Source: JALYGY01 sp963800975
GTDB lineage: Bacteria; Actinomycetota; Rubrobacteria; Rubrobacterales; Rubrobacteraceae
Direction of reading: 5' to 3'
Length of the DNA: 21,538 nucleotides
Assembly (NCBI GenBank): GCA_963800975.1
Contig: CAWDDB010000016.1
Span: 1-21,538, forward strand
Both the position numbers and the translations under genes were made by a program. Shown here in pieces: positions 15,652-21,538 of the stretch. Under the pieces are notes generated by a model. It was not told the origin of the DNA. It saw only the letters and a program-made list of their open reading frames with translations, and ran no database searches. How positions within the stretch are numbered: the first letter of the stretch is position 1; each line of letters starts with the position of its first letter.

Positions 15652-17715
15652 TTGAGGCTCGGGGTCGCGAGGATGGACATCACCCCGCCGGCGCCCGTGC
15701 CTCTGGCGGGCTACGAGCACCGCCGGAGCGTGTCCGAGGGCGTGACACGCCCGCTGTACGCCCGCGTGTTGCTTTTCGAAGACGGCGAGGGGAGCGTTCT
15801 GAGGCGTGCACTATTGGTCTCTGCCGACCTTATCTGGTGGGGTGAGGATCAGGTGCAGAACCTGAGGCACGCTCTCAACAAGCGCTGGGGCATTGCGCCG
15901 GGATTCGTGATACTTCACGCCACCCACAACCACTCGGGTCCTCAGACAAGCGGGCGGGTCTCGTGCCTGCTCGGAAGGATGGATCCGGCTTACCTGCGGA
16001 TTCTCGAGTCTCGGGTGCTGGCCGCCGTCGAGGAGGCCGCCAGTTCTTTGGAGGCCGTGACGATCGAGCGGGGTCACGGTGAGTGTCGGATAGGCATCAA
16101 CCGCCGCAGCCGCGTGGCCGGGAAGATCGAGATGGCCCCCAACTGGGCAGGACCCACGGACCCAGGGGTGACGGTAGCCAGGTTCAGGTCTCCTTCGGGG
16201 GAGACCAAGGCGATCCTGGTGCACTACGCCTGTCACCCGACGACCACGGGCGACGAGCTGATCTCTTCCGAATTCCCGGGAGTGGCCATGGAGCTGGTGG
16301 AAGATGAGGTGGGCGGTGGCGCTGTCGCGGCGTACCTGCAGGGCTGCTGTGGCGACGTGCGTCCGGCCCTGGTGCGAGAGGGTCGGTTCTACAGGGGGCA
16401 CGACGCCGAGGTACGCGAGCTGGGGGAGAGGCTCGGCCAGGAGGCGCTCTCCATCGTCGCGCGCCCGATGCGCGGGTTGACGCCTTCCCTCCTCGGGAAT
16501 CGCATCACCATACCTTTGCCCCTCCAGAGCGTTCCGGACGACGCCGAACTGCGGGCCAGCGGTCTCATCGGGCCTGGAGTGATAGAGGAGTGGAGCAGGT
16601 TGCTGCATCGCTTCCCTGGCCGCCTCAGACCTTGGGTGCCTCTGGAGGTCACGTTGCTGGGTCTGGCCGATTGCCTGTCCTTACTGGCAATTAACGGCGA
16701 GGCCGTCGTGGATTACGGGCTGTTCATCAAGCGGCGTTTCGCCGGGACCGTTATCCCGCTCCCGTACAGCAACGGGATGCTGGGCTACCTTCCCACTGCT
16801 CGGCAGGTGTGGGAAGGAGGCTACGAGGCGTGGGGGTCGATCTTCTACTTCGGCCTACCCGCCCCCTTTGCTCCTACCGCAGAGCGCATTGCCTGCGACG
16901 GCTTGATCCAGCTCTTAGAGGAGGAAGGCTTGAGTATCGAACCGAAGCCACTCAAGACGGAGGTGGTAGACAGGTTGAAGGTGCGCGTGTACGGAGACCG
17001 CGCGGACATGGGAAACGCGGCGGGGTCGGACGTAGCGCAGAAGATGAGAGAGCTCCTGTCCGAAAAGGAGCGCGTCAGGGTTGTCTTCGCGGCCGCGCCC
17101 TCCCAACGCGAGACCTTGCGAACGCTGGCTGGCAAGCCGGGCATAGACTGGTCACGCGTCGTTGCCTTCCACATGGACGAGTACGTCGGCCTCTCGAGGG
17201 AGGACCCGCAAAGCTTCGGCAGGTTCCTGAGCGACGCGCTCTTCGACGCCGTCGAGCCTGGCGAGGTGCATTTCATCGACGGCACCGCGCGTCCCGCGGA
17301 TGAGTGCGGGCGCTACGCGGCGCTGATCCGCGCAGCTCCCATCGACATGGTGTGCCTTGGCGTGGGGGAGAACGGACACATCGCGTTCAACGATCCTCCG
17401 GTCGCGGACTTCGCAGATGTCAGAATGATCAAGCCCGTACAGCTCGACGAAGCCAGCCGCCGGCAGCAGGTGAACGACGGTCTTTTCCCGACCATAGATG
17501 AGGTGCCTACCCACGCGCTGACCATGACCGTTCCCACCTTGATGTCCGGGGCGCACCTCTTCTGCGCGGTGCCGGGACCGAGCAAGCGGCGCGCGGTTGG
17601 GTGCGCTTTGCGAGGTCCGATCAGCACCCAGTGTCCCGCGTCTGTGCTGAGGCGACATCCCGACTGCGTCTTCTACGTGGACGCGGAAGCTTACGACAAC
17701 GCAGACACGGCATGA
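15652..17715 (+). CDS. Neutral-ceramidase-like hydrolase fused to NagB-like glucosamine-6-phosphate deaminase
   Basis: A 687-aa two-domain protein. Residues 1-425 resemble the neutral/alkaline ceramidase N-terminal domain: GVARMDITPPAPVPLAGY at the start, THNHSGP (H92, H94), YACHPTTTG (H195), QGCCGDVRP (230-238), NGEAVVDYG (E350) and GYLPT (Y379). These match the expected order of the zinc ligands. The serine nucleophile of true ceramidases is not evident at GDVRP. Residues 434-687 form a full-length NagB-like domain with FHMDEYVGL (D509) and GENGHIAFNDPP (N574, H576, D581). Compared with E. coli NagB, D72 and H143 are kept, while D141 is N and E148 is D. No signal peptide is visible, so it should act in the cytoplasm. 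TTG 15652 puts the first strand at the N-terminus; TTG 15622 is an alternative. The stop overlaps nagA by 4 bp. Confidence 0.85.
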   Translation: MRLGVARMDITPPAPVPLAGYEHRRSVSEGVTRPLYARVLLFEDGEGSVLRRALLVSADLIWWGEDQVQNLRHALNKRWGIAPGFVILHATHNHSGPQTSGRVSCLLGRMDPAYLRILESRVLAAVEEAASSLEAVTIERGHGECRIGINRRSRVAGKIEMAPNWAGPTDPGVTVARFRSPSGETKAILVHYACHPTTTGDELISSEFPGVAMELVEDEVGGGAVAAYLQGCCGDVRPALVREGRFYRGHDAEVRELGERLGQEALSIVARPMRGLTPSLLGNRITIPLPLQSVPDDAELRASGLIGPGVIEEWSRLLHRFPGRLRPWVPLEVTLLGLADCLSLLAINGEAVVDYGLFIKRRFAGTVIPLPYSNGMLGYLPTARQVWEGGYEAWGSIFYFGLPAPFAPTAERIACDGLIQLLEEEGLSIEPKPLKTEVVDRLKVRVYGDRADMGNAAGSDVAQKMRELLSEKERVRVVFAAAPSQRETLRTLAGKPGIDWSRVVAFHMDEYVGLSREDPQSFGRFLSDALFDAVEPGEVHFIDGTARPADECGRYAALIRAAPIDMVCLGVGENGHIAFNDPPVADFADVRMIKPVQLDEASRRQQVNDGLFPTIDEVPTHALTMTVPTLMSGAHLFCAVPGPSKRRAVGCALRGPISTQCPASVLRRHPDCVFYVDAEAYDNADTA

Positions 17716-18899
17716 CGCGCGAAACGACCGATACCCAGAGCTCTCTAGAAGGCGTTCACTTTCGGACCGGGGCGCGAACGGTGCTCGAGCTCCAAGACGG
17801 ATGTGTGGGTAAGGTAATGTCGAGGCCCCGAGCTCCCGTTGAGGACGGACAGCCGCGGATCGCCCCTGGCCTCGTCGACCTTCAGGTCAACGGGTACAGG
17901 GGCATGGACTTCAACGCGGCACCCCTGGACGAGGAGATCGTGCGGCGGGCGACCCGGGCGTTATGGCGGGAGGGGGTGACGAGCTACTATCCGACGATCA
18001 TTACCGACAGCGACGAGGCCATCGAGGGAGCGGTACGAACCATCGCAAGGGTCCGCTCGCGGGGCGGATTGGCAGGTGCCTCCGTCGCAGGCATTCACCT
18101 CGAAGGACCGTTCATCTCACTCGAAGACGGCCCGCGTGGAGCCCACGACGCAGCGTACGTCAGGCCTCCGGACTGGAGGATGTTCGAGAGGTGGCAAGAA
18201 GCGGCGGAGGGGAACATCAAGCTGATCACGCTATCGCCGGAATGGCCAGGATCCACCGACTTTATTGCGAAGTGCGTCGAGGAGGGGGTGGCGGTGTCCA
18301 TTGGCCACACGGCGGCAGCACCCGAGCAGATCGGGGAGGCGGTGGCCGCCGGTGCTAGGCTCTCTACGCACCTCGGCAACGGGGCTCACTCCGTGCTCGC
18401 CCGACATCCGAACTACATCTGGGAGCAGCTGGCGCAGGACGACCTCTGGGCGACCATAATCGCGGACGGGTTCCACCTCCCCGAGTCAGTGATCAAGGTG
18501 GTGCTCAGGACCAAAGGAAGCCGGACGTTGCTGGTGAGCGACGCGGTCTCGCTCGGCGGCATGGAACCCGGCGAGTACGATACCCACGTGGGTGGAAGGG
18601 TGGTGCTCACCCCCCAGGGAAGGCTGCACATGGCTGGGAATCCTGGCCTGCTGGCCGGATCGGTCAAGGTGCTCAGGCAGGGTGTCGAGTACCTCGCGCA
18701 TAGCCGCCTGAGCAGCTTGCCAGATGCATGGGAGATGGCCTCGGTTCGTCCGGCTTCGTTCATGAACCTGCCGCAGGCGCGTGGGATGTCAGGCGACGCG
18801 CCAGCCGACATTGTCATGTTCTCGCGGGTGGGTGACGAAGTCAGGGTATTGCAAACCTACAAACACGGATGCCTGGTGCACGACGAAGATGGCGTCTAG
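17712..18899 (+). CDS. nagA: N-acetylglucosamine-6-phosphate deacetylase-like protein
   Basis: A 395-aa amidohydrolase close to NagA in length and motif order: GLVDLQVNG (56-61), the metal-ligand segment HLEGPF (H129, E131), IGHTAA (H199), STHLGNGAHS (H220) and the catalytic aspartate in LVSDAVSLGG (D277). NagA removes the N-acetyl group from GlcNAc-6-phosphate to give glucosamine-6-phosphate, the substrate of NagB. THLGNGA in place of the common THLFNAM suggests a divergent subgroup, so the exact substrate may differ. ATG 17712 overlaps the stop of the ceramidase-NagB fusion (ATGA), indicating coupled translation. The longer open frame upstream (from 17601) is only overlap with the fusion gene. 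Confidence 0.85.
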   Translation: MTRETTDTQSSLEGVHFRTGARTVLELQDGCVGKVMSRPRAPVEDGQPRIAPGLVDLQVNGYRGMDFNAAPLDEEIVRRATRALWREGVTSYYPTIITDSDEAIEGAVRTIARVRSRGGLAGASVAGIHLEGPFISLEDGPRGAHDAAYVRPPDWRMFERWQEAAEGNIKLITLSPEWPGSTDFIAKCVEEGVAVSIGHTAAAPEQIGEAVAAGARLSTHLGNGAHSVLARHPNYIWEQLAQDDLWATIIADGFHLPESVIKVVLRTKGSRTLLVSDAVSLGGMEPGEYDTHVGGRVVLTPQGRLHMAGNPGLLAGSVKVLRQGVEYLAHSRLSSLPDAWEMASVRPASFMNLPQARGMSGDAPADIVMFSRVGDEVRVLQTYKHGCLVHDEDGV

Positions 18900-18912
18900 C
18901 ATGGGAGGAAAG

Positions 18913-19674
18913 GTGGAGAGCGTTTCGGCAAGCACGCAGTACCTGCAGAAGATCTTGGATCACCTGCAGCGGCTGCACGACGACGAGCGAGACGCGATAG
19001 GCGAGGCGGCTCGGATGGTCGCGGGACACGTGACGAAAGATGGGATCGTGTACGCCTTCGGACCCGGCGGGCACTCTAACCTCGCGACGCAAGAGATCTT
19101 CTTCCGGGCCGGCGGTCTCATGAACATCAGCGCCATTCTCGACGAAGGCACCCTGCTCAGCAACGGAGCACTCCGCTCGATGGCCATCGAGCGGACGCCG
19201 GGCTACGGACGCATCGTCATCGAGGATTACGGTCTGAGGGAGGGTGATCTCCTCATAATCATCAACGCCTACGGTATCAACGCCGCGACCATCGACGCCG
19301 CGCTAGAAGCGAGAACCCGCGGGGTGAAAACCATAGGGGTGACATCGGTGAGGCACGCTTCCGAGACGCCGGACGACCACGTCGCCCGTCACCCCTCCAG
19401 GCAGAACCTCCATGACCTGGTAGATGTGGTGCTCGATTCAAAGGTGGAGGTGGGCGACGCCGTCGGAGAGATCGAGGGTCTGGACCAACGTGTCGGGGCA
19501 ATGTCTACCTTCGCCAACGCGTTCTTGCTCAACTCGATTGTAGTCGAAACCGTGAAGCTGCTTGTCGAGCAGGGTGTCGAGCCGCAGATATGGACCAGCG
19601 GGAATGCTCCCGGAGGGGACGAGGCAAACGAGCGGTTTATCGCCAGGTTCAGGGGCAGGATCAGGAAACTGTGA
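18913..19674 (+). CDS. SIS domain protein, UPF0309-like
   Basis: A 253-aa sugar-isomerase (SIS) fold protein. The SIS pattern is visible in VYAFGPGGHSNLATQEIFFRAGGLMNISAILDEG (about residues 45-80), REGDLLIIINAYGINAATIDAALEARTRGVKTIGVTSV and VARHPSRQNLHDLVDVVLDSKVEVGDA. This order, with a GALRSMAIERTPGYG helix between, fits UPF0309 proteins rather than GlmS, GmhA or MurQ. SIS domains bind phosphosugars; the reaction of UPF0309 members is not firmly known. GTG 18913 has GGAGG 4 nt upstream. ATG 18901, four codons earlier, lacks a good Shine-Dalgarno. It follows nagA by 13 bp and is probably the last gene of the cluster. Confidence 0.8.
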   Translation: MESVSASTQYLQKILDHLQRLHDDERDAIGEAARMVAGHVTKDGIVYAFGPGGHSNLATQEIFFRAGGLMNISAILDEGTLLSNGALRSMAIERTPGYGRIVIEDYGLREGDLLIIINAYGINAATIDAALEARTRGVKTIGVTSVRHASETPDDHVARHPSRQNLHDLVDVVLDSKVEVGDAVGEIEGLDQRVGAMSTFANAFLLNSIVVETVKLLVEQGVEPQIWTSGNAPGGDEANERFIARFRGRIRKL

Positions 19675-19686
19675 CCCGGGTGGGTC
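19673..19686 (+). other. Short hairpin at the end of the SIS gene
   Basis: GACCC-GGGT-GGGTC is a 5-bp stem with a 4-nt loop beginning on the last bases of the stop codon. There is no T-run, so intrinsic termination is doubtful. It is the only end-of-operon structure I can find between 19675 and the converging VOC gene. Confidence 0.3.
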
Positions 19687-19871
19687 CAGCGCGCGATCGG
19701 GGGAGGTACGCCGCCATTTTGGGCACCGAAACATCCAGCAGAGGTGATGGGGTAGGGATACGGCCCGCATGGACGGGCGCTAATGTACTTGCGTTGGCAA
19801 ACCGCGCGACGCGGACTGACCCGGTGCTCATGGCACCGCGGATACGGTCGGCTTCGAGTTGGTGCCCTGAG

Positions 19872-20279
19872 CTAGGCCTGTTCGTCGAAGGCGACGACCT
19901 GCACTTCCAGTCCCTCGGGACTCTTCTCGAACGCGGTGTTCGCCTTCGCGGCCTCCAGGCGCACGAGGTCGCCGGAGGAGGAGAAGCCTGACGAAAGCAA
20001 GCTTTCGTGGGCTGCTTCGGCATCGGGGACGGCGAAGGCGGCGTGCAAGAACGTCGGGGCCTCGACGTCGGCTTCGATCAGCTCCAGCTTGCTCCCCTTC
20101 GCGTCCTTGACGAAGGCTATTGGCCGCCCGGTCTCGTGGTGCTCGCCGCGGCGCACGACCTCCATCCCGAAGGTCCCGGTGAGGCGCCCTATGAACAGCT
20201 CGACGTCGGGGACGCCGAGGGCTACATGGTCCAGGCCGATTGTGGGCTCGGCTCCCTTATCTTCGTTCATGCCCGGCAT
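19872..20279 (-). CDS. VOC superfamily (glyoxalase/bleomycin-resistance-like) protein
   Basis: A 135-aa protein with two beta-alpha-beta-beta-beta units. The first begins GLDHVALGVPDVELFIGRLTGTFGMEVVRR, with H in LDHVAL and E in GSKLELIEA as candidate metal ligands. The second begins FLHAAFAVPDAEAAHESLLSSGF and ends FEKSPEGLEVQVVAFD. Enzymes of this fold include glyoxalase I, methylmalonyl-CoA epimerase and dioxygenases; the reaction cannot be decided from sequence. ATG 20279 is chosen (AGGA about 9 nt upstream) over in-frame ATG 20270; a much longer upstream open frame is only overlap with the LLM gene. It lies 40 bp after the LLM gene on the same strand, so the two are probably co-transcribed. 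Confidence 0.8.
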   Translation of the reverse strand: MPGMNEDKGAEPTIGLDHVALGVPDVELFIGRLTGTFGMEVVRRGEHHETGRPIAFVKDAKGSKLELIEADVEAPTFLHAAFAVPDAEAAHESLLSSGFSSSGDLVRLEAAKANTAFEKSPEGLEVQVVAFDEQA

Positions 20280-20319
20280 TGTAGAGGGTCCTGCCGCTCC
20301 TGACAGGGTTGTAACCGGG

Positions 20320-21360
20320 CTAGCTTTCCTTGCGCACCGAAGATGCGCCCGCGGCCGAGATCTCGAAGGCTTCGGCGAGAAGCTCGTAGGAGCGAAGGCG
20401 ATCCGCGTGGTCGAAGACGTTGGTTGTGACCATGATCTCATCCGCCCCCGTTCGCTCGGCGAGTTCTTCGATCTGCTTCCTGACCGAAAGAGGATCACCC
20501 ACCACCTGCATCGTGCCGTGGGCTTCGGCTAGCTGGCGCTCCGCCGGGGTGTAGGGATAGCTCGCGGCCTCTTCCGGGCTCGGGAGCGGCCCCGGGTTCC
20601 CGCTGCGCATCCGGACCCAGGCTAGCTGCATGGACGAGGCGAGTTCCCGCGCTTTCTCGTCTGTTTCGGCGCAGACGACCGCTACGGCGAGGATTGCCGA
20701 GGGGCGCTCGAAGGTGAGGGACGGCTCGAAGTACTCGTTGTATGCGCGCATGGCCGGGGCGGGGTCCGTTGGGCTGAAATGCGCGGCGAACGCGTAACCG
20801 AGGCCCATCTCCCCGGCCGCTCTGGCGGAGTAGCCGCTGGAGCCGAGGAGCCAGATCGGGGGCAGCTCCACGTCGTCCGGCATCGCCACGATGGACTCGA
20901 ACGGGTGTCCCTCGGGGAACCTGTCTCCCGCGTAGGCCAGGAGCTCGGCGAACTGCTGCGGGAAGTCGTCTCCTCCAACCGCGGACTGAGAACGGCGAAG
21001 GGCCGAGGCGGTAACGGGGTCGGTGCCCGGAGCGCGCCCGATGCCGAGGTCGACGCGGCCGGGGTGGAGGGCCTCCAGGACCCTGAAGGTCTCGACGACC
21101 CTGAGCGGGGCGTGGTTGGGGAGCATGATCCCACCTGCCCCGACCCTCATGCGCTCCGTGGCGCTCGCGACGTGCCCTATCATGACCTCTGGAGCAGAGC
21201 TGGCGATCATGCCCAGGTTGTGATGTTCCGCCAGCCAGTAGCGTCTGTAGCCGAGCTCGTCGACCAGCCGCGCCAGATCCAACGTGTTGCGCAGCGCCCT
21301 GGAACTGCTCGAGCCCGCGCTCACCGGCGAGACGTCCAGGACAGAGAGCCCGAGGGCCAT
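20320..21360 (-). CDS. LLM class flavin-dependent oxidoreductase
   Basis: A 346-aa bacterial-luciferase-like monooxygenase-fold protein. Family segments include LGLSVLDVSPVSAG at the N-terminus, LDLARLVDELGYRRYWLAEHHNLGMIASSAPEVMIGHVA, RMRVGAGGIMLPNHAPLRVVETFRVLEALHPGRVDLGIGRAPGTDP, and ELPPIWLLGSSGYSARAAGEMGLGYAFAAHF. The subgroup with SVLDxSP and EHHN is often labelled MsnO8-type. The cofactor could be FMN or F420 and the substrate is unknown. ATG 21360 has GGGAGG about 4 nt upstream. The VOC gene follows 40 bp downstream. A possible -10 (TACAAT) lies about 42 bp upstream. Confidence 0.92.
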   Translation of the reverse strand: MALGLSVLDVSPVSAGSSSSRALRNTLDLARLVDELGYRRYWLAEHHNLGMIASSAPEVMIGHVASATERMRVGAGGIMLPNHAPLRVVETFRVLEALHPGRVDLGIGRAPGTDPVTASALRRSQSAVGGDDFPQQFAELLAYAGDRFPEGHPFESIVAMPDDVELPPIWLLGSSGYSARAAGEMGLGYAFAAHFSPTDPAPAMRAYNEYFEPSLTFERPSAILAVAVVCAETDEKARELASSMQLAWVRMRSGNPGPLPSPEEAASYPYTPAERQLAEAHGTMQVVGDPLSVRKQIEELAERTGADEIMVTTNVFDHADRLRSYELLAEAFEISAAGASSVRKES

Positions 21361-21401
21361 GTGGCCTCCCTTCGTGGGTGAAAGCGTGGTGCAGCTACCG
21401 T

Positions 21402-21407
21402 ATTGTA
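21402..21407 (-). promoter_or_regulatory. Candidate -10 element of the LLM-VOC transcript
   Basis: TACAAT on the minus strand, 41 nt before ATG 21360. No -35 at the optimal distance is convincing; TTGTGG occurs but 20 bp away. It would give a leader of about 35 nt. This is a weak prediction. Confidence 0.3.
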
Positions 21408-21502
21408 GTCCGAGTCCCGAAACTCCCCCACAAGCGTGTTCGATTCGGTGAATCGGAGAGCTGTCCTGGAAGGCGCGCGATCGTTTGGCGGCGTGGAGAT
21501 CG

Positions 21503-21518
21503 GGGTATACCAATACCC
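21503..21518. promoter_or_regulatory. Inverted repeat at the right edge, candidate operator
   Basis: GGGTAT-ACCA-ATACCC has perfect 6-bp arms around a 4-bp centre. It lies about 145 bp upstream of the LLM gene and may belong to the regulatory region of a gene beyond the window edge. Confidence 0.35.
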
Positions 21519-21538
21519 TTCGTAGTATGGAAGTTGAT

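Noticed and set aside
18913..19674. Identification of the SIS protein as MurQ (MurNAc-6-phosphate etherase)
   Set aside because: It lacks the longer MurQ layout, and its motif order fits UPF0309 proteins better.
19590..19991. Plus-strand open frame between the SIS and VOC genes
   Set aside because: It overlaps the ends of both real genes in other frames; the free part (19675-19870) resembles no known protein and has no proper start.

Overview
The window is GC-rich, uses GTG and TTG starts freely, and carries a family mix that fits an actinomycete: SnoaL-fused ECF sigma factors, DoxX-like and DUF4345 membrane proteins, a DCC protein and an LLM flavin oxidoreductase. I would guess a Rubrobacter-like actinomycete, but this is inference because no taxonomic marker gene is present. 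I found no rRNA, tRNA, CRISPR array, insertion sequence or phage gene.

Left part (1-8.4 kb), a patchwork of small stress, redox and membrane units. It holds a phytoene-desaturase-like FAD oxidoreductase broken by a frameshift at a G7 tract; a divergent pair of a DoxX-like protein and an ECF41-type sigma factor; a DUF4345 membrane protein; a TetR repressor divergent from a DUF6463-like membrane protein; a second, canonical ECF41 sigma factor followed by a DCC (DUF393) thiol protein; and a leftward group of two thioredoxin-fold proteins preceded by what looks like the tail of an NhaC-type antiporter. Three exact copies of the ECF41 promoter architecture (TGTCAC[A/G]-N16-CGTC) lie upstream of the two sigma genes and the DUF4345 gene. 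This suggests a local ECF41 regulon. The TetR intergenic region has two ATACA-N4-TGTAT operators exactly 40 bp apart, flanking and overlapping a TTGACG-N17-TACCAT promoter.

Central part (8.7-19.7 kb), one long rightward catabolic cluster: hyuA and hyuB (ATP-dependent hydantoinase/oxoprolinase family), an MHS-type MFS transporter, a sodium:solute symporter, a fusion of a neutral-ceramidase-like hydrolase to a NagB-like glucosamine-6-phosphate deaminase, a NagA-like deacetylase, and a UPF0309-type SIS sugar-phosphate protein. hyuA/hyuB and fusion/nagA each overlap by 4 bp. The logic is uptake of a compound, opening of an amide or lactam, N-deacylation, and deamination/isomerisation of an amino-sugar phosphate. 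I know of no described pathway with this set. The ceramidase-NagB fusion is the most distinctive protein here. No sugar kinase or PTS gene is in the window.

Right part (19.7-21.5 kb), a leftward pair of a VOC (glyoxalase-like) protein and an LLM-class flavin-dependent oxidoreductase, probably one transcript.
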